DNA of 64,000 nucleotides from Cylindrotheca closterium (lineage: Eukaryota; Bacillariophyta; Bacillariophyceae; Bacillariales; Bacillariaceae). Position numbers and translations under genes: made by a program. The stretch covers positions 21,128 through 85,127 of the forward strand of contig CAKOGP040002125.1 of assembly GCA_933822405.4 (NCBI GenBank). The letters are read 5' to 3'. The notes beneath the pieces were generated by a model, which was not told where the DNA came from, ran no database searches, and saw nothing but the letters and a program-made list of their open reading frames with translations. Shown here piece by piece: positions 51,887 to 62,538 of this stretch; within the stretch, counting starts at the first letter, position 1; each line of letters starts with the position of its first letter.

Positions 51887-53122
51887 ATGATTGAGAAGGT
51901 AGCACAACGGAAGCAGAGACGACAATTTTTCGTTGTGACATTTATTCTTGTTATCACTTTGATTCGCAACTCTTATATCGAGGCATTTAAGATCCAAACG
52001 ATCCAAGACAAATTTGACAACGAGCATGAGGTGACATCATCAGCCAAGGCAGAGGAAATTTGGAAAACCATCTCGGACAAGCTTTGCCCATCCATGATCC
52101 CTCAGAGCCAGAAATATGCCAATCACCTCTTCCATCTCGCTCAAATGGAAATTCTCGCGGCAAACATGTCTCAGTCATCGACAACACATATGAATTGCAC
52201 CGAACTAATAAAACAGAATAAAAAGGCGGGTGGACTGGAATTTGCCGTCCGATTCTTTGAGCATACCACATATTGGAAAACCTATTCCCATTTGGATCCT
52301 GGTGAAGAAGACATTTTTTCGTTTTTGAGCATTTGGAAATGTGCAAACAATCAGCTGCGCTCCTTCCTAGAGCAGATCTTTCCTGGAGAAGATTTCAAGC
52401 AGCAAGTTCGATTCAAGGATCGTCATGAAAAGTTCCCAGAGGCCAACAACAACAAGCAAGGTCATGGTTTGTCGGAATGCATTCTGGCAGTCATTCGAGA
52501 TCCAATTGCTCATTTCCTTTCAGGATACAATGAAATCGAGTACCGGATAAGAAGCAAGGAACCACGAAGACCCGTTGCTCAAAAATGGCCATTTGGAGGT
52601 CAGCCTGAGGGTTCAATAGAACGCTTCGAACAATTCGTTGCTGATCTATTGACCTGCCCCATTGGCAAGAAGCTTCCTGGAATCATCAACGCGGGCGCCA
52701 TTCGGAAATTGGAGCTGGAGCATCTCTATTCCATGACGGGTGTTCTACGTCTCTTGGACAAGGATGATTCTGTGACTCGCAGCAATCGCAACTTTCATTA
52801 TTTGCCAAGTCTGAAGAATCTCAATGAGACATGGGGACCGTTTGTTGTATCCAGCTGCCCACGCTCCTTTTCCAATACCACCAAAACCAAACTCTTGACC
52901 ACGCCCATGATTACCGAATCAGGCAAGCATGAATCGAGTGGAGATCCACATGGAACCTATAAATCCGCCAAATTGGTGTGGAAACATGGTGGGCCAACGG
53001 CGAAGGCATTGTGCGCTATTCATCTAATGGACTATGCTTGCTGGCAAGATCTGCCTGATGGAGTTCCGAGATTGTGCATGGATCTCTACGTGGACTACCA
53101 TAGAAGGAATCTTTTGCTCTAG
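51887..53122 (+). CDS. type II membrane sulfotransferase-like protein
   Basis: One exon, 411 residues. A short cytosolic basic head (RKQRRQ) and a signal anchor at about 12-27 (QFFVVTFILVITLI) give Golgi type II topology. In the luminal part SIWKCANNQLRSFL resembles the PAPS 5'-phosphosulfate loop, and AVIRDPIAHFLSGYNEIEYR has the R-x-P-x(4)-F-x-S-x-Y pattern of the 3'-phosphate site, as in Golgi carbohydrate sulfotransferases. The rest is divergent and N-glycosylation sites (NMS, NET, NTT) are present. It likely sulfates a glycan; this is inference from fold signatures. Confidence 0.6.
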   Translation: MIEKVAQRKQRRQFFVVTFILVITLIRNSYIEAFKIQTIQDKFDNEHEVTSSAKAEEIWKTISDKLCPSMIPQSQKYANHLFHLAQMEILAANMSQSSTTHMNCTELIKQNKKAGGLEFAVRFFEHTTYWKTYSHLDPGEEDIFSFLSIWKCANNQLRSFLEQIFPGEDFKQQVRFKDRHEKFPEANNNKQGHGLSECILAVIRDPIAHFLSGYNEIEYRIRSKEPRRPVAQKWPFGGQPEGSIERFEQFVADLLTCPIGKKLPGIINAGAIRKLELEHLYSMTGVLRLLDKDDSVTRSNRNFHYLPSLKNLNETWGPFVVSSCPRSFSNTTKTKLLTTPMITESGKHESSGDPHGTYKSAKLVWKHGGPTAKALCAIHLMDYACWQDLPDGVPRLCMDLYVDYHRRNLLL

Positions 53123-53400
53123 CATATGAAACTAGATTGCGCATGCTACAGCCTAAATTTTGCTAACCATTTTGTAATTTTTACCGTTGTTTGTATAATA
53201 CATTTCCCCACATTTTTTCTGCATACGGATACCTTTATTTTAGAAGAATCGGTAATAGCGTGCACACAGATGAATGGTGTGAGAATTTTTCAATTATACT
53301 TTTTATAGGTAGGCTATGTATGTGATGATGTATAATAATAGTAATATGCGATGATGAATGATACTGTGGAAACCCTCCCTTTCTTTGCTCGTCGTGAGTC

Positions 53401-55250
53401 TTATGTTTGCTTGTCCACTGGCAATGGGATTCGAGGCTTGCGAACTCTTCGATAGTTGTAATCGTAGAATTGGTCCAATGGATTGCGAATGACACGGGTA
53501 CGATTTTGCTTGTCTAGATTTGTTCCATAATCTTCAAAGGTATCAAAATTCTGAGTCACTCTTTGAACCAATTGAGGGAACCGAGGATCCGACTTGGGGC
53601 AAGTCTTGAGATACTCCAACAACTCTGGGAATTCCCGCGATCCAGTTGGCAGCAGAGGTCCCTCTTTGTGTGGCAAGCCTTCCCAATCAAATCCCTTGAA
53701 CCATGGATGCTGAATAATCTGTCGGAATCCGTTCTCAAACTCGGTGCTGTTCTTGCTGCTTCCAATACGAGATTCTGGCCCGGCCAACAAGCAGCTTAAA
53801 AAGTCAATGCATTCAGGTGATAGTTGTGCCTTTGTCTCTGCTGGCATTTCAAGGCACTGTCTCCATCTTAGAATCTTTCGGCAAGTTGTCACTGGGTCTT
53901 CTGCATAAAAAGGTGTGTATCCTACCAAGCATTCAAACATAATCACACCCAAACTCCACCAATCCACTGCAGTAGTGTATGAGTATCCAGATGCTCCATT
54001 TTGAGCAGCCAATACTTCTGGAGCAATGTAGTCAGGTGTACCAACCGTCGAATATGCCATCTAACAAACCAATAGCAGTTTAGCAATGAACAAACATCTG
54101 TGAGTGAAAATCAACAAAACGCAACCTTCCTGCTAGGCAATAAATAGTAATCGTCGTACCTCTCGTCGTGCCTTGGCCGTAAGGTTTGGATTTTGTCTCT
54201 GGCCAGTGGCAAATGCCGCACCACCCATATCCATGTTATCGTCAATGGACATGGCCATGGCATCATCCGAATTGCGGTGCCCCCGACCTCCAGAAGAACG
54301 CCCGGCACCTCCCATACTGGGATGGTCGCCCGATCCAATATCTTTAATGAATCCTTGATCCCTCATTGTTTTCAGAACCACATCTGGGTCATCCATGGGA
54401 CTGACTTCTCCCACCTTTTTGCAGAGTCCCATATCGGTCAATTTCAAATGTCCCCTCGAATCCAAGAGCATATTGTCTGGCTTGATATCGCGATGAATGT
54501 ACCCCAAGGCGTGAATACTGGAAATTGCATGGGCTGCCTCCGCCATGAAAAATCGAGTGACATGTTCGCTAAAGGTGTCCTCCTTGATGAGCATGCTCAT
54601 GAGATCCCCACCTGGACAGAATTCCATGACCATGTACAAATAGGTTTCGTCGACAAAACTGTAATGCAAGGCAGTCAACCAACGATTTTCGGAACTCGCC
54701 TTGGCCAATGCTTCACGCTCGGCACGAACATGGCCCACTTGATTCTTCAAAATCATCATTTCCTTCTTCATGGATTTGAGGGCATAAATTTGCACTGGTT
54801 CGTTGCCCTTTTGCTTGTCACGGACCAATCGAACTTCCCCAAAGGCTCCCCTTCCAACCACTGTCAGAGACTCAAAATCAGCGGGACTCATGGCTTTTCG
54901 AGAATGCTTTTGGATCATCATTTCCTCTTGCTCCAAGTGCTTTCGCATTTCCCTCTTCTTGTCCTCAGGAACACCCATTCCTTGCATCTGACGTTCTAGG
55001 TTTAGTTTACGAGTCTTTTTTCCTTCCTACAATATGAATGAATCATTGGTGAGGACATGGAATTAAATGACGAAATGACGAAATGACCATCCTAAAACTA
55101 TAGCAATGCCATGTAATTTCTCACCTGTTGACGCTTCAGTCCAACATACCGTTTCGAGAGGAGTTCCTTGGCTCTGTTGGCCCGTTCCTCCATCTCCTTG
55201 TCGGCTGCAGCCACAGCTTCTTCATCAGTGATTGGCGCAGCAGTTCTCAT
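53401..55250 (-). CDS. NDR: NDR/LATS-family AGC protein kinase
   Basis: Three exons, 55125-55250, 54160-55026 and 53401-54060 (introns 98 and 99), all phase 0, encode 550 residues. The basic helical N-terminal region (about 15-90, [20 protein letters not shown]) is the MOB-binding part. Kinase domain: glycine loop GRGAFGEV (100-107), K126, HRD 220-222, then a roughly 80-residue insert between subdomains VII and VIII, as in NDR kinases, and the activation loop [14 protein letters not shown] from 333 (S335 is the T-loop site). Two departures: DFG is DMG at 240-242, and the C-terminal hydrophobic motif reads QFYDYNYRR (528-536), with Asn533 where NDR kinases have the phosphorylated Thr. NDR kinases act in Hippo/MOR signalling, growth and cytokinesis. 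Confidence 0.88.
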
Positions 55251-56114
55251 GATTTTGTCGTCTGGATATCGTGTGGTCTTTTTGTATGTGTTTGATTAGA
55301 ATTTTACTCAAGCGGACTTTCGTCGAAATGGAAAGGTTATTTGTTTCGTTCTGTTCCCAACGAATCTATTTTCTTCACGAGCTGTCGTATGCACTTTCAC
55401 CACTGGCCACGGTGCATGTAATGAATCGAATGATTGGCTTGAATCTAACTGCTGCCGCAACCGTTCGGTTTTTTGTTCTCACGCTATTTTCGATTCGATC
55501 AGATCCAAAGCTTGCATTTTCTTCATTCTTGCACGCAAGCACATACAAAGCTCCGAACACCGAATATCAAAAGTACGCGATCGAACGGTTGAGAAAATAA
55601 CGTTCACATCGGAGTGGCCAATGCTCACATTTCACCAGATTCAAGATACCGGTACCCAGTACAAGTACCTCTCTCTTGCATCCATACGAGCTCCGCGACA
55701 GAACACGAACACAAGCAGCAATATCTTTGAGTTTCTTGGTACTGCGTATGCATGTACAGTAGCGAGCAGGAAGGACTGTATTGCAAAACCTACTTGCTGA
55801 AATCACTGCTATTACTGCTGTGGTGTCATGCAGCATCATGATGATCATCATCATGATACTAGTTACTACTACGATCGATGTATCTACTATTCGGCTAGCT
55901 GTCCGTGGCCACCGCACACTGCTAGTATAAGAAGATAAACGATGACATTTATTAAGTCATGATGGAAAAGTTTCCAAATGCACTATTGCCTGCAGCAGGT
56001 TTGTTGTTATCGAGGAGTGTATGCATTTGCAAATTAGTCGATTGGGTCAAACATTTGAAAATCATTCATCTACTCTAGAGATATCTAATATGACAACACC
56101 GACACCATCCATCC
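55251..56114. promoter_or_regulatory. divergent region, NDR kinase / SIR2-like, 864 bases
   Basis: It holds both promoters. Features: GATACCGGTACCCAGTACAAG around 55648 (GGTACC-type element), GATGATCATCATCATGAT at about 55838-55855 (palindromic), and an open frame at 55271-55600 without an ATG at its start and with no similarity, which is ignored. Confidence 0.35.
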
Positions 56115-57332
56115 ATGTTGTCTGTACACAATCATGATGACGATGATGATAATGATAATGATACCATCAGTGACCGCCAAAGTAATCTGGATCAACAGGT
56201 AAACAAACTTTTAATCGACCAAGCGGCTCAGCTTATTGAAGCTGCCGACATTCTTCTCATTGCCACTGGCGCTGGCTTTTCGGCAGATTCCGGATTGCCC
56301 ACCTATTCGGATGTGGCGCAGAATCCAATTTACCAAGCCTTGGGCATTGATTATGGTGATTTGTGTCGGATACAATGTTTGAAGGAAAATCCAAAACTAT
56401 TCTATGGGTTTTGGGGTACCTGCTTCAACATGTATCAACGGCAAGTCCAACCGCATTCTGGCTATCAACTACTCAAAACATGGTGCGACGAAAAGCAAGT
56501 CCGATTGGACCAGCGACGAAAGAGGCAACAGCAGCAACAGCAACAGCAAGAGCAACATACTAATGGAGATTCCATTGACAAACCCAAGAGTGCCTACTAT
56601 CTATATACGAGTAATGTGGATGGGCATTTCCGTCTCGCAGGGTTTTCAAACGAATGGCTGCATGAGGTTCATGGTGCCATTGATACTTGGGTGCCCGCAA
56701 TCATCCTTGACGACAATGATTCCAATGATTATGATGATGCGTCTGAGAATAAGCAACAGTATCCAGTTCCTGATTCCTATTCCTTTCCCATTGATGCCGA
56801 AACGCTGCTTGGTCCTTCACCGGAGGCATTGCGAGAGAGTATCATTCCACCAAAGGACAACAACGACGATATGTCAATGTCGTCCTGCAGGTTGCGACCA
56901 AGAGTCCTCATGTTTGACGATGGTTTTCCATCGCATACCCAAATGGGTCTAGATACAAGTTGCGAACGGTATCAAGCATGGGAAAGTACCATGGAGTCCG
57001 CCATGGAGGCCAGCCATTGCAATACGACAAGCAGTGACGACGACAACGGTATGAAACTTGTAATTTTGGAAATTGGGTGTGGAATCCGAGTGCCCAGTGT
57101 CCGCATCGAATGTCAAGATGTCCTTTGTGATACTGCTGGAAGATGTTATCAAAGGAGTAGCAGTACCAGTGCGGATGATTCTCGTCCTAGTTGTTCTTTG
57201 ATTCGTATTAATCCCGATCATGAATCCATTGAGCATGTTCCACCAAATGCAACTGGCGTGAGCATTCGAGGAAAAGCTTTGGAGACACTGCAAGCGATTC
57301 AAGAAAGGATAAATATACTCAAGAAGAAGTGA
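56115..57332 (+). CDS. SIR2-like NAD-dependent deacylase homologue, zinc-less
   Basis: One exon, 405 residues. After an Asp-rich start, residues 35-66 read like the sirtuin NAD site (LLIATGAGFSADSGLPTYSD, GAG at 52-54). TSNVDGHF and EVHGAID supply the Asn-Asp and catalytic His motifs, and the C-terminal part keeps a VRINPD-like strand and GVSIRGKALETL, as in the Rossmann end. The four zinc-binding cysteines that follow EVHG in most sirtuins are not present; that region is an Asp/Ser-rich linker. A Gln/Lys repeat (about 135-150, QQQQQQ) is inserted earlier. Zinc-less SIR2-like proteins exist in bacteria and protists and may be hydrolases or ADP-ribosyltransferases rather than deacetylases; which applies here is open. 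Confidence 0.75.
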   Translation: MLSVHNHDDDDDNDNDTISDRQSNLDQQVNKLLIDQAAQLIEAADILLIATGAGFSADSGLPTYSDVAQNPIYQALGIDYGDLCRIQCLKENPKLFYGFWGTCFNMYQRQVQPHSGYQLLKTWCDEKQVRLDQRRKRQQQQQQQQEQHTNGDSIDKPKSAYYLYTSNVDGHFRLAGFSNEWLHEVHGAIDTWVPAIILDDNDSNDYDDASENKQQYPVPDSYSFPIDAETLLGPSPEALRESIIPPKDNNDDMSMSSCRLRPRVLMFDDGFPSHTQMGLDTSCERYQAWESTMESAMEASHCNTTSSDDDNGMKLVILEIGCGIRVPSVRIECQDVLCDTAGRCYQRSSSTSADDSRPSCSLIRINPDHESIEHVPPNATGVSIRGKALETLQAIQERINILKKK

Positions 57333-57661
57333 AAACAGAGAACATAGAATATGCCTTGGAAAGGTATACGGTACTTCGCACCAAAAGCTGTGGTGTCACC
57401 GAATGTGGAATTATATTGCTGTCGCACCTGCTTCATCATTGTAATAAATGAATAATATGAAATGCAAAAGTCTCTCTCAAGGATTGATTGGCATTCTACC
57501 CTGATGCATGCGAGATTCGAGATGGGCCAAATTCTGGCGCAACTTGAGTTGAGTGGATGGAAACGCACAATCTATGATATCACTCCAACTTAATAATAGC
57601 AATTCTTCCGTATCAGTATAGCACAACATGTCTTTATAATACGTTATGCTACTTCTAAATA
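57333..57661. other. convergent intergenic region, 329 bases
   Basis: Between the 3' ends of the SIR2-like and MAT1 genes. Only 3' untranslated sequence is expected; a minus-strand open frame here has no supporting similarity. Confidence 0.4.
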
Positions 57662-58663
57662 TTACTGCTGTGCCATGATTCGTTCAAAGAGTGTCGAAAC
57701 TGCCTCATTCCAATTGCGCTCTTGTGAAGCCAAATCACCAGCCTTCATGCCTCCTCCAGCTGCCTGTCGTTTCAGGTACAAGTCTCGATCCAACTTTTTC
57801 TCTCGCTTCATGCCACCATCCGGTTCTCGGACCCGCGGTGACACAAAGTTGGTGACGGACGACTTGCCTTCGCGCTGGCGTTTCAATTCGTTTCGGTAGC
57901 CTTGCATTTGAGCGGCCTTGACTTCGGCTGAGACTTCTTCTCTTTCTCCCAATAGTACTTCCGCAGACTCTTGTTTGAATTTGCGTTTCGTTTTGGCAAT
58001 CGCCGCCTCTTCTTCCCTCCAGTCGCGCTTGCGACGCTCGGCCTCTCGCTGTTCCGAAGCGATGCGATCTTGAATCGCTCGCTCTTCGTCGGCTCGTTGA
58101 GATTGGCGAATGACAATGGCGGATCGATGGGCCTCTTCGTACGCCTTGATTCTAGTCTTGCATTCTTCCGCATTGGCCTCCTCATTGACGATGCTAAAAA
58201 TGATGTCCTCGACTTCTTCGAGGTAGTTGTTGTACTCGAGTAAATTGGGAAAGTCAGATTCAATCTTGTTGAAGACCTTCATGACCCGCCGTCTCCAACT
58301 GGTATCTTTTTCGCATTGGACGTCATCGAGAGATCTAGTGGAAAGAGTCACTTTTTTCACGGGTGTATTACATATTGGACAGGGGAATTCCTAGTTAACA
58401 TGGAAGAAAGAGAACGAAGGCAGCACGTTTGAGCACTCTATGTTCCATCCAAAACATTATCAAGCATCTCTTGGTATGCATTCTTTTCTTACCCGTCGTC
58501 GAGAAAGCTCTCGATCAATACAAGAATTACAAAACATGTGACCACATCGAACCGTTGCATTCGTTTGTAGATTGGTTTGCGATGTCAAGTTGGCACTGTC
58601 TCCCTCCGCCACACCGCAAATGGCACATCGAAACAAATCGTCATCGTTCTCTTGATCGTCCAT
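57662..58663 (-). CDS. MNAT1: CDK-activating kinase assembly factor MAT1 (TFIIH subunit)
   Basis: Two exons, 58493-58663 and 57662-58390, with a 102-base phase-0 intron that cuts the RING finger, encode 299 residues. The C3HC4 RING has C13, C16, C40, H42, C45, C48, C61 and C64. The next part (WRRRVMKVFNKIESDFPNLL, EYNNYLEEVEDIIFSIVN) is the classic MAT1 segment, followed by a long charged coiled coil (about 140-235) and a C-terminal region rich in Gly/Met. MAT1 assembles CDK7 and cyclin H and anchors them to TFIIH. Length is near the human 309. The zinc ring is interrupted by the intron, so a single open frame would miss half of it. Confidence 0.93.
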
Positions 58664-59060
58664 ACTTTTTGTTTGTTTGCTTGTTAGTTTGTCTTTTCTG
58701 TTATTTATTCAGTTCTTGTTCTAACAGGTAATATTTGATGTTCACAAAGTAGGAAATGGGTCTGTGGAAGTGTCCACCACTGGTGTACTTTGGATTGACA
58801 ACGATGGTGTTTTCACAAAATATGGTGATGAGAGTGTTGGAGGGCGATTTGAAGAAGCCCTAACAAAGTACCATCTTTAGTCGTGCGAGTCCATAGCGCT
58901 AGCTAAAAGGACTCTACGATACCGGTACATATATGATATGAATGCCTGCTGACACAATCTGATGAAATCGTTTGGTGTTTATAGCACTTTTTATAAATTA
59001 ATTTACAGGCACTGTACTGATGTTATTGGTATTGCCGAATGAATGAATCGCACTTTGCTG
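58664..59060. other. intergenic, 397 bases
   Basis: 5' flank of MAT1 and 3' flank of the fucosyltransferase-like gene. A plus-strand stretch near 58740-58880 reads like a short peptide fragment (VFHKVGNGSVEVSTTGVLWIDNDG) but has no start and stops early; nothing firm is seen. Confidence 0.35.
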
Positions 59061-60470
59061 TTATTGAAAGACATCCGGATAGCTAGATAGTAGATTGGTA
59101 CAAGAGGGACAGTCGCTCCGTCGCTTGCTCAAGAAAATGGCCGAAAAGTCAAAGGACTTTTGCATTCCAATCCCTTTTAGGAGTTCAAATTCATAATAAT
59201 TGTTCAAGAGTCGTTTGGGCATGACTTTTGTCGATCCCAGATCATACATCATATCTTCCACAATGAGATCGGCGTCGAGCATGAATACGTGGGAATACTG
59301 TGGAGTGGAATCTTGATTGACCAAGTCCAAGACAGACTGTCGGTAATTTTGATCGTGTTCATCACTGGCCATTAATAAGGTAATATATTTGCCAGTATGT
59401 TCCGTCCCATTCAAGGAACATTGGAGGTATCGTTTCATTTCGACCAGCGTGGTATTGCAAGATTTCTTGGCATCCCCTCGTCGAATGTGCAAAAACCCAA
59501 AGACATTGGTCGCATTGGGAGCTAGTGCCCGCACCCGACGTTGCAACTCTTTTCGAAAGTCATGCAATTGTGTTGGTTCTATTCTTTCAATAGCACCGTC
59601 GACATATTGGCAGGCCCGTGAGCTCAAGGAGGGACGCATCACATCTCGATATTTTGGGTGGGAGTTTGTCATCGTCGTCAAGTTGTTTTGAGTGCTGTTA
59701 GATGTCCTGTTGTTGGTACTGTTGGTATTATTGTTGGATGCTGTTACTACTAGTGCGGGCAATGGTTTGGCCTTGCGGATATTGGCACTGTACATGCTTT
59801 GATGGATCTCCCATAAAAAGCCTCGATGTGGATCGTCATCAAATTGCCAAGACCACTGTTGTATTATTTCATAATGTTCGAGCATATTGCTGGATCGATT
59901 GGATATCATTAATCGCCATCCCTTTGGATATTTGGAAGGATCATAAAAGCCCTTGTCACTCCAGTTTTCATGGTATTGGGATCGATTCGGATTTTGTCGT
60001 GCCTCCTGAAAGACTGGTGATCCATCTTGCAAAAAGGTCATGTTGTAAAAGTCGTCCCATCGAAGGTGTTTGCTGAGTGGTATCCCGCCATTATGAATAC
60101 CAATGAGTGATTCTGCAGGTGGTGGTAATTCGACAATGGCACATAAATATCCGGCAAGTTTCCCCAGCATGTGAAGGACGGATAAGCGATCGCTCAAGCC
60201 AGCAGTTCCCATGAACGCGTAAATTCGATTCTTGCGAGGATATGGACATATTCTTCGGCAACTTCCATCATTTATGGCTTCCTTGATTGGATCCATCGTT
60301 TCAATTTGATTTTCTTCTTGCGATAATAACGTCCCAGTATCCTTGGCGGTTTGTCGGAGATTTGACAGGAGGTTCCCATCGAAATTGTGACGGTAATTCA
60401 AAAACCACAAAACAATGACAACCACCAAAATTCGTATTATTGACACATTGGAGGTTGCTGTCGCGGACAT
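59061..60470 (-). CDS. type II membrane fucosyltransferase-like protein
   Basis: One exon, 469 residues. A signal anchor at about 10-25 (IIRILVVVIVLWFL) follows a short head; the rest would be luminal. The strongest signature is FGFLHIRRGDAKKS, the HxRRGD loop that binds GDP-fucose in GT11/GT23/O-fucosyltransferase enzymes. SHVFMLDADLIVED adds a typical late strand. An Asn/Thr-rich tract (NNNTNSTNNRTSNSTQNN) with many N-glycan sites lies in the middle and is a repeat expansion. The family within the HxRRGD group and the acceptor are not fixed. ATG at 60470 is the first in frame. Confidence 0.6.
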   Translation of the reverse strand: MSATATSNVSIIRILVVVIVLWFLNYRHNFDGNLLSNLRQTAKDTGTLLSQEENQIETMDPIKEAINDGSCRRICPYPRKNRIYAFMGTAGLSDRLSVLHMLGKLAGYLCAIVELPPPAESLIGIHNGGIPLSKHLRWDDFYNMTFLQDGSPVFQEARQNPNRSQYHENWSDKGFYDPSKYPKGWRLMISNRSSNMLEHYEIIQQWSWQFDDDPHRGFLWEIHQSMYSANIRKAKPLPALVVTASNNNTNSTNNRTSNSTQNNLTTMTNSHPKYRDVMRPSLSSRACQYVDGAIERIEPTQLHDFRKELQRRVRALAPNATNVFGFLHIRRGDAKKSCNTTLVEMKRYLQCSLNGTEHTGKYITLLMASDEHDQNYRQSVLDLVNQDSTPQYSHVFMLDADLIVEDMMYDLGSTKVMPKRLLNNYYEFELLKGIGMQKSFDFSAIFLSKRRSDCPSCTNLLSSYPDVFQ

Positions 60471-60727
60471 TGCCTGCACCAAGATGTTGTCAGCTGGAAG
60501 GCGGTTGAGTTTTTAATTGCATTCAATATTGCTGGGTATGGTTGCCGATCGATGAAACAAGTGTTGTTGGGCACACCGCAGGGGGTGTTTGAATTGAAAA
60601 GTGTTGTGTAAATGAACGATCTTCTTTAGGCCCAAAATAAAACGTAGCGTATGACGGAGGGACTATGCATGACAGGAAACTTCAAACCGTCGATCCTTTC
60701 ATTCATTCAGTGATAGTGGTACAAAGG

Positions 60728-62305
60728 ATGTCACTGTTTGGACGTGCCGCTCGACTTTCAACCATAACTTCTGGTGCTATCAGAAGGAGGACTACCACCA
60801 CCACAAGTAAAACAACGCGACAATGCATTTTTTATAAAAGGTATCGTCAGCTATCTACCAAAACAGCAAAAACAGCAGCATCGTCGGATTCTTGGATCTT
60901 GGAATTGCAAAGTCATCTTGCTACTACGGAAGTGGAGTTTTCGGTCAACAAGTACGAATTGGAACGTCATGGTCGAGGGGAATCCTATCATCCTACCGAA
61001 ACTCCCGACGTGGTCGTTTGTCCTACTTCTGTTGACGATGTAATAACTATTGTCCAGTTCTGTGCCAAACATAAAATACCCATTGTTCCCTTTGGAGTGG
61101 GGACATCCGTAGAAGGCCATGTCTGCTGTTTGCAAGGAGGCATCAGTTTGGACATGAAGAATTTTGTCAACATGGAAATTCCAAACATGGAAGATGATTT
61201 GTTGCCGGATCCCATTGCGACGGTCGGTGCGGGAGTGACTCGCAATACATTGAACGAAGCTTTGCGGCATACAGGGTTGCAATTTGTGGTGGATCCAGGA
61301 GCTGATGCCACCCTGGGTGGAATGGTGGCAACTGGTGCATCTGGAACGACGGCAGTGCAATTTGGGACCATGCGCGAAAACATATTGGCAGTCCAATGCG
61401 TCCTGGCGGATGGGACTCTGGTGAATACTGGTACCAAAGCATTGAAGAATTCGGCCGGATACGACTTGTTGGGATTGTTATGTGGTTCCGAAGGCACACT
61501 TGGCGTGATTACGGAAATCACTGTCAAGCTGCATCCCATTCCGGAAAATGTCATGGCGGCCGTCTGTGTCTTTGATTCGCTGCAAGACGCGGCCCAAACT
61601 GTCACCATGCTCAAATTGTGCAACATTCCCCTCTTGAGGTGTGAATTGCTGGATGCCATGAGCGTCAAGGCGTTCAATCAGTATCAAGAACAGCAACCAA
61701 ATAATACAGCGACCAAACGAGAAGAAAAACCAACACTCTTTCTAGAATTCCAAGCTCCTTCCATGACAAGTTTGGAAGAACAAGTCCAAATGACACAATC
61801 CATTTGCCAAGACTATGGTGGTTCAGGATTCGACTATTGCTCCGACGAAGAGGAACGCAAGGCCCTGTGGGCGGCACGTCATTCTCTGTACTATGCTTCC
61901 GTGAAACTTCGACCGGGTGCCAAGGGTGCCATTTTGACGGATGCCTGCGTCCCGCTCTCCCAATTTGCGTCTGTCATTCAAGAAACGGCCCAAGAAATCG
62001 AGGAAAAGGGTGTGGTGGCACCGACCTTTGGACATGCGGGGGATGGGAACTTTCATACCATTATTCCCATTGGAGAAGACGATTCCGAAGAGTACATTGA
62101 AACCTTGCACGAGATTAGCAACAATATCGTGCTACGGAGTTTGGCTGCGGGAGGGACCTGTACGGGAGAACATGGCGTGGGATATGGAAAGACCAAATAT
62201 TTGGAACAGCAATACGGGCCTGGAGCTGTGCACATGATGCGACTGGTCAAAAAGTCACTAGATCCTCACAATATTATGAATCCAGGAAAGGTGATACCGA
62301 ATTGA
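60728..62305 (+). CDS. LDHD: mitochondrial D-lactate dehydrogenase (cytochrome), FAD-linked
   Basis: One exon, 525 residues. The start at 60728 gives MSLFGRAARLSTITSGAIRRR, an Arg/Ser/Thr-rich presequence; the earlier ATG at 60665 would hide it. The FAD-binding PCMH part has PFGVGTSVEGHVCCLQGGIS and DPGADATLGGMVATGASGT; the C-terminal oxidoreductase domain ends HAGDGNFHTIIP ... GGTCTGEHGVGYGKTKYL ... DPHNIMNPGK, all diagnostic of LDHD/glycolate oxidase GlcD relatives. It oxidises D-lactate (for example from the glyoxalase route) to pyruvate and passes electrons to cytochrome c. A glycolate-type oxidase is the alternative. Confidence 0.9.
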   Translation: MSLFGRAARLSTITSGAIRRRTTTTTSKTTRQCIFYKRYRQLSTKTAKTAASSDSWILELQSHLATTEVEFSVNKYELERHGRGESYHPTETPDVVVCPTSVDDVITIVQFCAKHKIPIVPFGVGTSVEGHVCCLQGGISLDMKNFVNMEIPNMEDDLLPDPIATVGAGVTRNTLNEALRHTGLQFVVDPGADATLGGMVATGASGTTAVQFGTMRENILAVQCVLADGTLVNTGTKALKNSAGYDLLGLLCGSEGTLGVITEITVKLHPIPENVMAAVCVFDSLQDAAQTVTMLKLCNIPLLRCELLDAMSVKAFNQYQEQQPNNTATKREEKPTLFLEFQAPSMTSLEEQVQMTQSICQDYGGSGFDYCSDEEERKALWAARHSLYYASVKLRPGAKGAILTDACVPLSQFASVIQETAQEIEEKGVVAPTFGHAGDGNFHTIIPIGEDDSEEYIETLHEISNNIVLRSLAAGGTCTGEHGVGYGKTKYLEQQYGPGAVHMMRLVKKSLDPHNIMNPGKVIPN

Positions 62306-62538
62306 TCCAGCCAAACAGTATCGTCTGAGAAGGAATCGTTCTAGGTCTTTAGAGTGGATTGTCAGTGGCGATAGAGCTCCAATGTAACAACAGTGAAAAA
62401 ATGTACTTATATATATCAATAAAACTTAGTAATAACAAAAATTGAGCAATCACAAAAATTACGCTTGCCACATTTGCGCATCAGCTGCTCGACTGTCTTC
62501 TTCTCCCACACATGGGCCGTCACAAAATCGTAGTGTTC

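Noticed and set aside
54193..54999. Plus-strand frame opposite the NDR kinase (268 codons)
   Set aside because: Antisense shadow; conserved kinase motifs are on the other strand.
55271..55600. Plus-strand open frame of 109 residues between NDR and SIR2-like genes
   Set aside because: Starts at a non-ATG codon, overlaps the divergent promoter, and shows no family similarity or convincing composition.
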